Below, one piece after another: positions 42,959 through 52,598 of a DNA stretch of 64,000 nt. Under the pieces are notes generated by a model. That model did not search any database. It was not told the DNA's origin and saw only the letters and a program-made list of their open reading frames with translations. The position numbers and the translations under genes were made by a program. The stretch covers positions 77,001 through 141,000 of the forward strand of contig NZ_CP130318.1 in NCBI RefSeq assembly GCF_032268605.1, read 5' to 3'. Position 1 is the first letter of the stretch, and every line of letters begins with the position of its first letter. The stretch comes from Paenibacillus aurantius. Lineage in GTDB: Bacteria > Bacillota > Bacilli > Paenibacillales > NBRC-103111.

Positions 42959-43513
42959 ATGAACTATACCATTCGAGGTGCAAACATCGAAGTAACCGAA
43001 GCGTTGCGAGAGTATGTGCAGAAGAGAATTGGCAGGCTGGAAAGGTATTTTGAAGCTCCCCCGATTGCTGATGTGAATGTAACGTTAAGCGTAACGAAAG
43101 CCGGACACAGTGTAGAGGTGACGATCCCCCTTCCGGGCGTTATGTTGAGGGCCGAGGTGAAGGACGGCGACATGTACGCGTCGATCGACCTGGTCACGGA
43201 GAAGCTGGAGCGGCAGATCCGTAAGCTGAAGACGAAGGCCAACCGCCGGATCCGGCAGGAAAGCGGCATGAGAAGCTTCAAGGAAGAAGATGAGGTAGCC
43301 GCCGCCCTGATGCACGAGGAGGAAGATGACTTCGAGCTCGTCCGCACCAAGCGGTTTAATTTGAAGCCGATGGATGTGGAAGAGGCCATCCTCCAGATGA
43401 ACATGGTGGGCCACAACTTTTTCGTCTTTGCCAACTCGGGCGATTCCGAGCAGGTGAATGTGGTTTACAAGCGCAATGACGGGACATACGGCTTGATCGA
43501 GCCGGCCCGGTAA
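42959..43513 (+). CDS. hpf: long-form ribosome hibernation promoting factor
   Basis: Hpf dimerises 70S ribosomes into inactive 100S particles in stationary phase. The 184-residue product has the RaiA-like N-terminal domain (MNYTIRGANIEVTEALREYVQKRIGRLERYF) and the dimerising C-terminal domain (RTKRFNLKPMDVEEAILQMNMVGHNFFVFAN) joined by an acidic linker, so it is the long form. GGAGGAG upstream fixes ATG 42959. It lies before secA, as yvyD does in B. subtilis. Confidence 0.95.
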   Translation: MNYTIRGANIEVTEALREYVQKRIGRLERYFEAPPIADVNVTLSVTKAGHSVEVTIPLPGVMLRAEVKDGDMYASIDLVTEKLERQIRKLKTKANRRIRQESGMRSFKEEDEVAAALMHEEEDDFELVRTKRFNLKPMDVEEAILQMNMVGHNFFVFANSGDSEQVNVVYKRNDGTYGLIEPAR

Positions 43514-43547
43514 GCAATCCTGCTCTACTCCATCCATTATACAGACG

Positions 43548-43574
43548 CCCGGTCCGAAACGGATCGGGTTTTTT
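43548..43574 (+). terminator. intrinsic terminator after hpf
   Basis: CCCGGTCCG pairs with CGGATCGGG (one G-T pair) around an AAA loop, followed by six T residues. Confidence 0.9.
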
Positions 43575-43608
43575 AGTGCCGAAAAGACGGCGTTTTACGC
43601 AGATTAAG

Positions 43609-43637
43609 TTGCTACCTCCTCTTGAAACTGCTACAAT
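43609..43637 (+). promoter_or_regulatory. candidate sigma-A promoter of secA
   Basis: TTGCTA at 43609-43614 and TACAAT at 43632-43637 are 17 nt apart. The resulting secA leader would be about 140 nt. Confidence 0.45.
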
Positions 43638-43781
43638 TTCTCTATACTGCATAAGTCTATGTAAAATAAGAAAGCATACCTTTCTGGATAGATCCTTAGC
43701 CTGCTGGACAGGCAGGGCGCGGACCCGGGCGTGAGCCTAAGGTTCGTTTATCCTTGAAGGATTTGGAAAGGGGTCTAACCC

Positions 43782-46286
43782 ATGCTGGGAATCGTCAAAA
43801 AGATATTCGGTGACTCGAACGAGCGCGATATCAAACGAATGATGAAAACGGTAGAGCGGATCAACGCGATGGAGGCTGATTTCGAGCCTTTGACGGACGA
43901 GCAGTTGAGAGCCAAAACCGATGAATACAAAGAACGCCTGGAGAAGGGCGAAACGCTGGAGGACCTGCTGCCGGAGGCTTTTGCCACGGTAAGGGAAGCG
44001 GCCAAGCGGACGCTCGGGATGCGCCACTTCGATGTGCAGCTGATCGGGGGTATGGTGCTTCACGAAGGAAAAATCGCGGAGATGAAAACCGGGGAAGGAA
44101 AAACGCTCGTCGGAACGCTTCCCGTGTACCTGAATGCCCTCTCGGGCAAGGGCGTCCACCTGGTTACCGTCAACGACTACTTGGCCACCGTCGGCTGGGA
44201 GATGATGGGGAAGGTTTACAACTTCCTCGGGCTTACGGTCGGGCTGAACTTGAACAGCATGGACCATGCCCAGAAGCAGCAGGCTTATGCCTGCGATATC
44301 ACGTACGGAACGAACAACGAGTTCGGGTTCGATTACCTGCGCGACAACATGGTGCTGTACAAGGAACAAATGGTGCAGCGTCCGCTTCACTATGCCATTG
44401 TCGATGAAGTGGACTCCATTCTGGTGGACGAGGCGCGGACTCCGCTCATCATTTCGGGACAAGCCGCCAAGTCGACGGAGCTTTACACGACGGCGGATCG
44501 TTTTGTGAACAAGCTGAAGGACGAAGAGGACTACACGATTGACATCAAGCTCCGTTCGGTTAACCTGACGGAAGCCGGGGTAGCCAAGGCGGAGAAGGCT
44601 TTCGGGATCGAGAACCTGTTTGATCACGCCAATGTGCTCCTGAACCACCATATTACCCAAGCGCTGAAAGCTCATGCGATCATGCGGCGGGACATCGATT
44701 ACGTCGTCCAGGAGGACGAAGTGGTGATCGTGGACGAGTTCACCGGGCGTCTGATGACGGGACGCCGGTACAGCGACGGGCTGCATCAGGCGATCGAGGC
44801 GAAGGAAGGCCTCACGGTGCAAAACGAGAGCATGACGCTTGCGACGATCACCTTCCAGAACTACTTCCGGATGTACCGCAAGCTGGCCGGGATGACCGGT
44901 ACGGCGAAGACCGAGGAAGAGGAGTTCAAGAAGATTTACGGGCTCGACGTCGTCGTGGTGCCGACGAACCGGCCGAACATCCGCAAGGACATGCCGGATG
45001 TCGTCTATAAATCCGAGGGCAGCAAGTTCCGCGCCACCGTCGAAGAGATCGTGAAGCGGCACCAGGTGAATCAGCCGGTGCTGGTCGGTACGGTGTCGAT
45101 CGAGAACTCGGAGAAGCTGTCGGATATGCTGAAGAAGAAAGGCATCAAGCACCAGGTGCTGAACGCGAAGTATCACGCCGAGGAAGCGGAGATCGTCTCC
45201 CGCGCCGGACAGCCGGGAGCCGTTACCATCGCCACCAACATGGCGGGACGCGGAACGGATATTTTGCTGGGCGAAGGGGTTCCGGAGCTCGGAGGCCTGC
45301 ATATTATAGGTACGGAGCGGCATGAAAGCCGCCGGATCGATAACCAGCTGCGCGGCCGCGCCGGACGTCAGGGGGACCCGGGGTCTTCCCAGTTCTACCT
45401 CTCGCTCGAGGATGATCTCATGAAGCGCTTCGGCGCCGAGAACATCATGGGCATGATGGATCGTCTGGGCTTCGAGGAGGACCAGCCGATCGAGAGCCGC
45501 CTCATTACCCGTGCGGTGGAATCCGCCCAGAAGCGGGTGGAGGGCAACAACTTCGACGTGCGGAAGGTCGTTCTCCAGTACGACGACGTCATGAACCAGC
45601 AGCGGAACATCATCTACAAGCAGCGGATGGAAGTGCTCGAATCGGGAGACATCCGCGAGATCGTCCTCAACATGATCAACCCGGTGGTCGAGCGTGCGGT
45701 GGAAGCCCACTGCCCGGACGACCAAATCCCGGAAGAGTGGGAGCTCGAAGAGCTGGCCGCCTACGCGAACAATACGTTCCTGGAGGAAGGCGCGCTGACG
45801 AAGGATACCCTCTGGGGCAAAGAGAAGGAAGAGATCACAGAGTACATCCAGGCCCAGATTCTCGAGAAGTATGAAGCCCGCGAAGAGCAGATCGGACCGG
45901 AGAACATGCGCGAGTTCGAGAAGGTGGTCGTACTCCGCGCCGTGGACAGCAAGTGGATGGACCACATCGATGCGATGGATCAGCTCCGCCAGGGGATTCA
46001 CCTTCGGGCCTACGGCGGTACCGATCCGCTGAGGGAATACCAGTTCGAAGGCTTCGAGATGTTCCAGGAGATGATCAACAGCATCCAGGAGGAAGTCGCC
46101 ACTTACATCATGAAGGCGCAGGTGGAAGTGAACCTGGAGCGCCAAGCGGTAGCGGAAGGACAGGCCGTCGATCCAAGCGGCGAGCCGGCGGAGAAGCGTC
46201 CGGTGAAGCGTGAGGATACGGTGGGCCGCAACGACCTGTGCCCATGCGGAAGCGGCAAGAAGTTCAAGCAGTGCCACGGCAAGTAA
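43782..46286 (+). CDS. secA: preprotein translocase ATPase SecA
   Basis: SecA drives protein export through SecYEG. The 834-residue product has Walker A MKTGEGKT (residues 101-108), [19 protein letters not shown], the [23 protein letters not shown] segment, [12 protein letters not shown] and [13 protein letters not shown]. The C-terminal zinc-binding tail [15 protein letters not shown] is present. Length is normal. Purine-rich GGAAAGGGG precedes ATG 43782. It lies between hpf and prfB, as in B. subtilis. Confidence 0.97.
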   Translation: MLGIVKKIFGDSNERDIKRMMKTVERINAMEADFEPLTDEQLRAKTDEYKERLEKGETLEDLLPEAFATVREAAKRTLGMRHFDVQLIGGMVLHEGKIAEMKTGEGKTLVGTLPVYLNALSGKGVHLVTVNDYLATVGWEMMGKVYNFLGLTVGLNLNSMDHAQKQQAYACDITYGTNNEFGFDYLRDNMVLYKEQMVQRPLHYAIVDEVDSILVDEARTPLIISGQAAKSTELYTTADRFVNKLKDEEDYTIDIKLRSVNLTEAGVAKAEKAFGIENLFDHANVLLNHHITQALKAHAIMRRDIDYVVQEDEVVIVDEFTGRLMTGRRYSDGLHQAIEAKEGLTVQNESMTLATITFQNYFRMYRKLAGMTGTAKTEEEEFKKIYGLDVVVVPTNRPNIRKDMPDVVYKSEGSKFRATVEEIVKRHQVNQPVLVGTVSIENSEKLSDMLKKKGIKHQVLNAKYHAEEAEIVSRAGQPGAVTIATNMAGRGTDILLGEGVPELGGLHIIGTERHESRRIDNQLRGRAGRQGDPGSSQFYLSLEDDLMKRFGAENIMGMMDRLGFEEDQPIESRLITRAVESAQKRVEGNNFDVRKVVLQYDDVMNQQRNIIYKQRMEVLESGDIREIVLNMINPVVERAVEAHCPDDQIPEEWELEELAAYANNTFLEEGALTKDTLWGKEKEEITEYIQAQILEKYEAREEQIGPENMREFEKVVVLRAVDSKWMDHIDAMDQLRQGIHLRAYGGTDPLREYQFEGFEMFQEMINSIQEEVATYIMKAQVEVNLERQAVAEGQAVDPSGEPAEKRPVKREDTVGRNDLCPCGSGKKFKQCHGK

Positions 46287-46313
46287 GAAAGCGAGCTAAG
46301 GCTTGGGAGGAAC

Positions 46314-46401
46314 TATGGGGGTAAACCCCATACCCATCCGGGCCGGCCGACGGAATACAAGAGACGGGGGATGGGCCGAGAGACAACGCGGCGGCATCCC
46401 C
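46314..46401 (+). other. structured secA-prfB intergenic region
   Basis: A perfect 7-bp hairpin lies at 46314-46332 (TATGGGG with CCCCATA). Beyond it CCCATCC (46333-46339) can pair with GGATGGG (46369-46375), while GGGGATG (46367-46373) can instead pair with CATCCCC (46395-46401). These last two helices exclude each other. No U-run follows. Confidence 0.4.
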
Positions 46402-46453
46402 TTCTCCTATCTTTATTCTCAACCCAATCTATTCATGGAGCGTGAAGCATACG

Positions 46454-47573
46454 ATGGAACCGGAAATTAAGCAGGACCTAAGAGAAGTAGCAGGGCGATT
46501 AAATGAACTTAGGGGGTCTCTTTGACTTAGACCTCAAGCTGGAACAAATCGCGGATTACGAAGAGAAGATGTCGGTTCCCGACTTCTGGGACGATAACGA
46601 TTACGCCCAGAAGATCATCGGTGAGCTGAATGCGATCAAGAGCGTCGTCTCCGACTACGAGGAACTGTCGAAGAACTACGAGGACCTCGAAGTGATGCTG
46701 GAGCTGGCCGAAGAGGAAGAAGACGACAGCCTGGTCGAGGAGTTGGTCAACGGAACAGCCGAGCTCGTCAAGAAGCTCGAGGCGTATGAGCTGACGCTGC
46801 TGCTAAGCCAACCGTACGACCGGCTGAACGCGATTCTCGAGCTTCATCCGGGTGCGGGCGGCACGGAGTCGCAGGACTGGGCCGAGATGCTGCTTCGGAT
46901 GTACCGCCGCTGGGCGGAGAAGCGGGGCTTCAAGGTCGAGGTGCTCGATTACCTGCCGGGCGACGAGGCCGGCGTGAAGAGCGTGACGCTTCTCATCAAG
47001 GGGCATAACGCCTACGGCTACCTGAAGACGGAGAAAGGCGTGCACCGGCTGGTGCGCATCTCGCCCTTTGACGCGTCGGGCCGCCGCCATACGTCTTTCG
47101 TCTCCTGCGACGTCGTGCCGGAGATCGAGGAAGACGCGGATATCGAGATCCGGCCGGAGGACCTCAAGGTCGACACCTACCGGTCCTCGGGAGCAGGCGG
47201 CCAGCACATCAACACGACGGACTCGGCCGTGCGGATCACGCACCTTCCGACCGGAATTGTGGTGACGTGCCAGACCGAGCGCTCGCAGATCAAGAACCGC
47301 GAGCGGGCGATGACCCACCTGCGCTCGAAGCTGTACGAGAAGAAGATCGAGGAGCAGGAGAAGCACCTGGCCGAGATCCGCGGCGAGCAGTCCGACATTG
47401 CGTGGGGCAGCCAGATCCGCTCGTACGTGTTCCATCCGTACAGCATGGTGAAAGACCACCGGACGCTGACGGAGACCGGGAACGTCGGCGCGGTGATGGA
47501 CGGGGAGATCGATTTCCTGATCGATGCGTACCTGCGCCATCAGATCCACCGCGAGCCGGGAGAAACGGAGTAA
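46454..47573 (+). CDS. prfB: peptide chain release factor 2, programmed +1 frameshift
   Basis: RF2 terminates translation at UGA and UAA. The first 23 codons run from ATG 46454 to CTT 46520-46522, then in-frame TGA at 46523-46525; skipping the T at 46523 gives GAC and a 349-residue continuation. The slip site CTT TGA C with AGGGGG (46511-46516) just upstream is the classic RF2 autoregulatory frameshift. The body has the stop-recognition SPF motif ([13 protein letters not shown]) and catalytic GGQ ([16 protein letters not shown]). Total about 372 residues. The coding join is 46454-46522 and 46524-47573. Confidence 0.96.
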
Positions 47574-47852
47574 GTTAAGTAGGCTTTTACGCTTGCCCCC
47601 GTTTTCTTGCCGAGGGGGCGGCGTGCATAGCCCGGTGGGAAGACCGGAGGCCGCGAACGAAAGCGGCGGAGACCTCAGGTGGGCGGCGGACCAGACGAGT
47701 CCCGAGTTCGCGCGGATCCGCCAGGAATGGCGAATCGCCGAAGCACGCGTGAGGGAACGGCTCGAGCCGATGATCCGCAATCCTTCCCGGCTTTCGCCGG
47801 GCAGGTACCAGCGTCTGGGCGGCAGCAGGGGAGCCGGGCAGGAGGACGCCGG
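47574..47852 (+). other. intergenic region after prfB with a possible small ORF
   Basis: An open frame runs from GTG 47623 (GAGGGGGCGGC upstream) through this region and past the following terminator to 48075. Its first 70 or so codons have G/C-rich third positions and a helix-like segment (EFARIRQEWRIAEARVRERLEPMI), but the later part looks non-coding. I recognise no family. It may be a decayed or small unknown gene, or only G+C-rich spacer. Confidence 0.3.
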
Positions 47853-47853
47853 G

Positions 47854-47887
47854 GGCATTTCCCGTTCCAGGGGAATGCCTTTTTTTG
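47854..47887 (+). terminator. intrinsic terminator downstream of prfB
   Basis: GGCATTTCCC pairs with GGGGAATGCC (one G-T pair) around GTTCCA and is followed by eight T residues. It isolates prfB from the arginine operon. Confidence 0.93.
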
Positions 47888-48075
47888 TGCGCCGCGAGGA
47901 AAAAAGCGGCAGGCCTAACGCTGGGCGGGGGAAGGTCCCTTCCTCCATGACGGGCCTAACCGATTCCTCTGCGTTCGCTTCTACCCGCTTACGGAAAACC
48001 GCCTTCTTTTTTTATCGGTCGAAGGGGGAATTTCGGCACAAATGGCGAAGTAGAAAAGGTAGGCCCAAAATATAA
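47888..48075 (+). other. intergenic region before the arginine promoter
   Basis: No supported gene. The first part is G+C-rich, then it turns A+T-rich toward the argC promoter. I see no further structure. Confidence 0.4.
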
Positions 48076-48113
48076 ATTGAATTTTTATACTATGGACCGT
48101 ATAATAATACATA
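48076..48113 (+). promoter_or_regulatory. argC promoter with two ArgR/AhrC-type boxes
   Basis: TTGAAT (48077-48082) and TATAAT (48100-48105) are exactly 17 nt apart. Two imperfect ARG palindromes overlap them: 48076-48093 (TGAATTTTTATACT core) and 48096-48113 (GTATAATAATAC core). Their centres are 20 nt apart, the usual spacing for one ArgR hexamer. Binding would block RNA polymerase when arginine is plentiful. Confidence 0.6.
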
Positions 48114-48160
48114 TCATTTTTAAGGGACGTTGGTTTCTGTCTTAGAAGGAGGACTCATCC

Positions 48161-49210
48161 ATGACTCAACCCATTCGCGCGGCTATCGTCGGCTCCACCG
48201 GTTACGGCGGGGTCGAGCTGATCCGGCTTTTGCTGCAGCATCCCCATGTGGACATTACCTCGGTTATCTCGTCTTCGACGCCGGGGGTGCCGATTGCGAA
48301 CGGTTTTCCGCATTTGAACGAAATTGTGACCGACACGCTGGACGCGGTAGACGTTCCGCTTATCCGTAGCAAAGCGGATGTCGTCTTCCTGGCGACCCCG
48401 GCAGGAGTGGCCGCCAACCTGGCTCCGCAGCTGCTGGAAGCCGGGCTGAAGGTCATCGATATTTCGGGTGACTTCCGTCTGAAGTCCGGGGAAGTGTATG
48501 AGAAATGGTATAAACACAAGCCGGCCGCCGATGAATATTTAGCCAAGGCGGTGTATGGACTGGCGGAGGTCTATGGGGAAGAGGTAAAGGGAGTGGACTT
48601 CATCTCCAACCCGGGCTGTTACCCGACGGCTACCCTGCTCGGGCTCGTGCCTGCCGTGAAGGCGGGCTGGATTGACCCGGCGACCATTATCATTGATGCG
48701 AAGTCCGGAGTATCCGGAGCAGGACGCGGGCTCAGCTTGACCAATCATTTTGCGGAAATCAATGAGAATTTCCTGGCGTACAAAGTGAACAAGCACCAGC
48801 ATATCCCGGAGATCGAGCAGGTGCTGAGCCGGGAAGCCGGGCAGGAAGTCATCACGACGTTCACAACGCATCTCGTTCCGATGACCCGCGGCATTCAGAG
48901 CACGATCTATGCCACGGTCAAGGGGAAGCGTTCCGATGAGGATTTCCTCGAGCTCTACCGGGAGTTCTACAAAGGACGCCCCTTTGTGCGGATCCGTCCG
49001 AAAGGCAAGGTTCCAGGCACAAAGGAAGTCTGGGGCTCGAACTACTGCGATATCGGCTTCTCCGTGGATGACCGGACTGGCCGCGTGACGATCGTGTCGG
49101 TCATCGACAATGTGGTGAAGGGAGCGGCCGGGCAGGCTGTTCAGAACCTGAACCTGATGATGGGCTGGGACGAAGCGACGGGGCTTGCGTTCACCCCGGT
49201 TTACCCTTAA
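48161..49210 (+). CDS. argC: N-acetyl-gamma-glutamyl-phosphate reductase ArgC
   Basis: ArgC reduces N-acetylglutamyl phosphate to the semialdehyde, the third step of arginine synthesis. The 349-residue product shows the NAD(P) loop AAIVGSTGYGGVELIRLL, the catalytic cysteine in FISNPGCYPTATLLGL and HQHIPEIEQ. AAGGAGGA upstream fixes ATG 48161. It is the first gene of argCJBDFGH, behind a promoter with ArgR-type boxes. No anomalies. Confidence 0.97.
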   Translation: MTQPIRAAIVGSTGYGGVELIRLLLQHPHVDITSVISSSTPGVPIANGFPHLNEIVTDTLDAVDVPLIRSKADVVFLATPAGVAANLAPQLLEAGLKVIDISGDFRLKSGEVYEKWYKHKPAADEYLAKAVYGLAEVYGEEVKGVDFISNPGCYPTATLLGLVPAVKAGWIDPATIIIDAKSGVSGAGRGLSLTNHFAEINENFLAYKVNKHQHIPEIEQVLSREAGQEVITTFTTHLVPMTRGIQSTIYATVKGKRSDEDFLELYREFYKGRPFVRIRPKGKVPGTKEVWGSNYCDIGFSVDDRTGRVTIVSVIDNVVKGAAGQAVQNLNLMMGWDEATGLAFTPVYP

Positions 49211-49234
49211 TTTGCGAGGATAGGTGGAAGGAAA

Positions 49235-50458
49235 ATGGGAGCTGGATTTCAAGTGGTGGAAGCCGGCGGCGTCACGACGCCAAAAGGCTTCACGGCAGGA
49301 GGCCTTCACTGCGGCCTTAAGAAAACAGAGCGCTACGACCTCGGCGCCATCTGGTGCGAGGTGCCGGCCGCGGCGGCTGGCGTGTATACGCTGAATGCGT
49401 TCCAGGCGGCGCCCCTTAAGGTGACGCGGGAGAGCATCGGGCAGGAAGGCAAGCTGCAGGCGATGCTCGTGAACAGCGGCAACGCCAACGCGTGCACGGG
49501 CCAGCAGGGCGAGGACGACGCGCGGGAGATGCGTTCGGCGATGGCCCGGGCGCTCGGGATCGAGGAGTACCTGGTCGGGGTGACCTCGACCGGCGTCATC
49601 GGCGAGCTGCTGCCGATGGAGAAGGTGCGAAGCGGCATCGCCGCCCTTCCGGAACGGCTGAAGGTGGACGGAAGCGAGGACTTCTGCCAGGCGATCCTGA
49701 CGACCGACCTCGTGCAGAAGATGATCTGCGTCAGCGTGGAGGTAGGCGGGCAGCCCGTTTACATAGCCGGTGCGGCCAAAGGCTCCGGGATGATTCATCC
49801 GAACATGGCGACCATGCTCGGATTCATCACTACGGACGCCAACGTAGCGGGCAGCGATCTGCAGGCGCTTTTGAACGGCGTGACCGATTCCACCTTCAAC
49901 ATGATCACCGTGGACGGCGACACGAGCACGAACGACATGGTCGTCGCCATGGCAAGCGGGCTCGCAGCGGGCGGGGAAGCCCTGGCCCCGGGCCACCCGG
50001 ACTGGGCGGCGTTCGAGGAAGGCTTCCGGCACGTGGGCGAGTATCTCGCGAAGGCGATCGCCCGTGACGGCGAAGGAGCGACGAAGCTGGTCGAGGTGAA
50101 CGTGGACGGTGCACAGTCCGATAAGGCTGCCCGGGCCATTGCCAAAACGGTGGTCGGCTCCTCCCTGGTGAAGTCCGCCTGCTTCGGAGCCGACGCCAAT
50201 TGGGGACGGATCATTGCCGCCGTCGGCCGGGCGGGCGAGCCCGTGAATGTGGACACCGTGGATATCCGGCTCGGCGATATATCCGTTCTGGAGCAGTCGC
50301 GGCCGGTGAAGTTCGATGAGGACGCGGCGCTCGAGTACCTGCGCGGCGACCTCGTGCAGATCTACGTCAGCTTGAACATGGGGGAAGCGCGCGCTACTGC
50401 TTGGGGCTGCGACCTGACCTATGATTATGTCCGCATCAACGCGGCCTACCGGACGTAA
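49235..50458 (+). CDS. argJ: bifunctional ornithine acetyltransferase / N-acetylglutamate synthase ArgJ
   Basis: ArgJ recycles the acetyl group from acetylornithine to glutamate and may also use acetyl-CoA, making the pathway cyclic. The 407-residue precursor contains the self-cleavage site MATMLGF within KGSGMIHPNMATMLGFITTDA; cleavage before Thr gives two subunits. NSGNANACTGQQGEDDA and TSTGVIGELLPM are further family motifs. No argE or argA is seen here, consistent with a cyclic route. It lies 24 nt after argC. Confidence 0.96.
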   Translation: MGAGFQVVEAGGVTTPKGFTAGGLHCGLKKTERYDLGAIWCEVPAAAAGVYTLNAFQAAPLKVTRESIGQEGKLQAMLVNSGNANACTGQQGEDDAREMRSAMARALGIEEYLVGVTSTGVIGELLPMEKVRSGIAALPERLKVDGSEDFCQAILTTDLVQKMICVSVEVGGQPVYIAGAAKGSGMIHPNMATMLGFITTDANVAGSDLQALLNGVTDSTFNMITVDGDTSTNDMVVAMASGLAAGGEALAPGHPDWAAFEEGFRHVGEYLAKAIARDGEGATKLVEVNVDGAQSDKAARAIAKTVVGSSLVKSACFGADANWGRIIAAVGRAGEPVNVDTVDIRLGDISVLEQSRPVKFDEDAALEYLRGDLVQIYVSLNMGEARATAWGCDLTYDYVRINAAYRT

Positions 50459-50483
50459 GCCTACACAAGAAAGGACCGGACTC

Positions 50484-51275
50484 ATGAGCGATAATTGTTT
50501 TGTCATCAAATGCGGCGGGAGCACCCTGGCGGCTCTGCCGGATTCTTTTTATACGGATATGCGAAGCTTGCAGGAAGAAGGCCTTATCCCGGTCATCGTG
50601 CACGGGGGCGGGCCGGCGATCTCGGATACGCTGAACAAGCTCGGAATCGAGACGGAATTCGTTGGCGGTCTTCGCAAAACGAACGAAGCCGTGCTGGATG
50701 TGGTGGAGATGGTGCTGGCGGGCCGGATCAACAAGGAGATCGTGCGCAAAATTCAGCTTTCCGGAGCAAAAGCGATCGGGCTGTCCGGCGTAGACGGCCA
50801 CCTCATCCAAGCCCGGCCCGTGGCGAATGCCCACGAGGTCGGGCTGGTCGGCGACGTGACGGACGTGAATGCGGCGCTGATCCAAGGGATCGTGGCCATG
50901 GGCTACATGCCGGTCATCGCCCCTATCGGGCTTGGGGCCGACGGCGGACAGAGGTACAACATTAATGCGGATACGGCGGCGGGAGCGGTAGCTTCTCGGC
51001 TCGGCGTCGAGCGGATGATTGTCGTTACGGACGTGCCGGGCATCATGAGAACAGTAGATGGCGTCAAAAAAGTATTACCAAGTGTTACGGTGTATGACAT
51101 TGAAGAAATGATCGGCTCCGGTGAAATTTACGGAGGCATGATCCCGAAGGTCCGGGCGGCGGTCCAATGCATCCAGGGGGATGTAAAGGAAGTCGTTATT
51201 GTGGACGGCTCTGTTCCCGAAGTGCTGAGCCAGGTCCTCAAGGGCGGGGAGATCGGTACTCGTATCATCCGCTGA
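50484..51275 (+). CDS. argB: acetylglutamate kinase ArgB
   Basis: ArgB phosphorylates N-acetylglutamate, the second step of arginine synthesis. The 263-residue product has VIKCGGSTL, VIVHGGGPAISDTL, INADTAAGAVASRL and VTDVPGIM, the amino-acid kinase motifs. Length indicates the short, arginine-insensitive type without the N-terminal helix; this is inference from size. AAAGGA about 10 nt upstream supports ATG 50484 over the in-frame ATG 50421 inside argJ. Confidence 0.95.
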   Translation: MSDNCFVIKCGGSTLAALPDSFYTDMRSLQEEGLIPVIVHGGGPAISDTLNKLGIETEFVGGLRKTNEAVLDVVEMVLAGRINKEIVRKIQLSGAKAIGLSGVDGHLIQARPVANAHEVGLVGDVTDVNAALIQGIVAMGYMPVIAPIGLGADGGQRYNINADTAAGAVASRLGVERMIVVTDVPGIMRTVDGVKKVLPSVTVYDIEEMIGSGEIYGGMIPKVRAAVQCIQGDVKEVVIVDGSVPEVLSQVLKGGEIGTRIIR

Positions 51276-51343
51276 TCGTAAGGTAAGGTCAAGCCATTGC
51301 CTTGCCTATCACCATAAATCATTCCAAAAAGGAGCGAAGAACC

Positions 51344-52531
51344 ATGGGAGAGCAGCAAAGCGCCTTGTTCCCGACCTATGCCCGGTACCCCATTACGATC
51401 GTGAAAGGGGAAGGCAGCCGGCTGTGGGATGACAACGGCAAGGAATATTTGGACTTCATGAGCGGCTTGGCGGTGACGAGCCTGGGCCATGCCCCGAAGG
51501 CCATCAAGGAGAAGCTCATCGAGCAGCTGGACCAGCTGTGGCACGTGAGCAATCTGTTTCATATTCCGAATCAGGAAAAGCTGGCGGCTCTCTTGACCGC
51601 GAACAGCTGCCTGGACCGGGCGTTCTTCTGCAGCACGGGCGCGGAGGCCAACGAGGCCGCCATTAAAATCGCCCGCCGCTACAACCAGAAAGTGCTCGGC
51701 CGTGACCGCCATGAAATCATTACGTTCCACCAGTCGTTCCATGGGCGGACGCTCGCTACTCTAACGGCCACCGGGCAGGATAAGGTGAAGGAAGGCTTCC
51801 TTCCGCTGCCTCAAGGGTTCGTGTATGCTCCTTATAACGTTATCGAAGGCTTGGAGTCGTATATCGGCGACAAAACCTGCGCCATCATGCTGGAGATGAT
51901 TCAGGCCGAGGGCGGCGTCATTACGGCCGACCCGGCTTTCGTTCAGGAAGTGGTGCGCCTGTGCCAGAAATACGACCTGCTTCTGATCGTTGATGAGATC
52001 CAGACGGGCATGGGCCGCACCGGCAAGCTGTTTGCCTATGAGCATTACGGTATCGAGCCGGATATCATCACCTTGGCTAAAGCGCTCGGCAGCGGGTTCC
52101 CGATCGGTGCCATGCTGGGCAAGGAGAAGCTGGCGGAAGCCTTCTCGGCGGGAAGCCACGGCTCGACGTTCGGGGGAACCCCGATTGCGACGGCAACGGC
52201 AATCGCCACCGTGGAGACGATTGTGGGCGAAAAGCTCTCCGAGCGTGCCGCGGAGAAGGGCGAGTACCTTTTCGCGAAGCTGACGGAAGCGCTGAAGGGC
52301 AACGATTTCGTGAAGGAAATCCGCGGCAAGGGCCTGATCGTGGGCATTCTATGTGCGGGTCCGGTTGCCGAGCAGATTGCGGACATTCACCGGAACGGCC
52401 TGCTCGTCGTTTCCGCTGGGCCGGATGTGATCCGTCTTCTTCCGAATCTACTCGTGAGCGAGGACGAAATCGACCGGGCGGTCGAAACGATCAGCCGGGT
52501 GCTGGCCGCCAAAGCTCAGACAGCCGTCTAG
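51344..52531 (+). CDS. argD: acetylornithine aminotransferase ArgD
   Basis: ArgD is the PLP enzyme converting N-acetylglutamate semialdehyde to N-acetylornithine. The 395-residue class III aminotransferase has FCSTGAEANEAAIKIARRY, FHQSFHGRTLATLTATGQ, VDEIQTGMGRTGKLFA and the PLP lysine in ITLAKALGSGFPIGAML. AAAAAGGAG lies upstream of ATG 51344; an upstream in-frame ATG at 51302 is less likely. Confidence 0.95.
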   Translation: MGEQQSALFPTYARYPITIVKGEGSRLWDDNGKEYLDFMSGLAVTSLGHAPKAIKEKLIEQLDQLWHVSNLFHIPNQEKLAALLTANSCLDRAFFCSTGAEANEAAIKIARRYNQKVLGRDRHEIITFHQSFHGRTLATLTATGQDKVKEGFLPLPQGFVYAPYNVIEGLESYIGDKTCAIMLEMIQAEGGVITADPAFVQEVVRLCQKYDLLLIVDEIQTGMGRTGKLFAYEHYGIEPDIITLAKALGSGFPIGAMLGKEKLAEAFSAGSHGSTFGGTPIATATAIATVETIVGEKLSERAAEKGEYLFAKLTEALKGNDFVKEIRGKGLIVGILCAGPVAEQIADIHRNGLLVVSAGPDVIRLLPNLLVSEDEIDRAVETISRVLAAKAQTAV

Positions 52532-52598
52532 CGCCTTTTGCGGCAGCACACCCTTACCTCGACCGTCATTCAAACAAAGAAAGGGGAGATTGACCTCT

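Noticed and set aside
43737-46277. An 846-codon open frame on the reverse strand
   Set aside because: It lies opposite secA, whose motifs are complete; the translation has no recognisable domain.
46454-46525. prfB as a pseudogene with an early stop
   Set aside because: The in-frame TGA is the conserved programmed frameshift site with an internal Shine-Dalgarno; the body of RF2 is intact.
47574-48160. T-box or other known riboswitch before argC
   Set aside because: No T-box sequence (GGTGG.ACCGCG) or other recognised aptamer core is present; control by ArgR-type boxes explains the region better.
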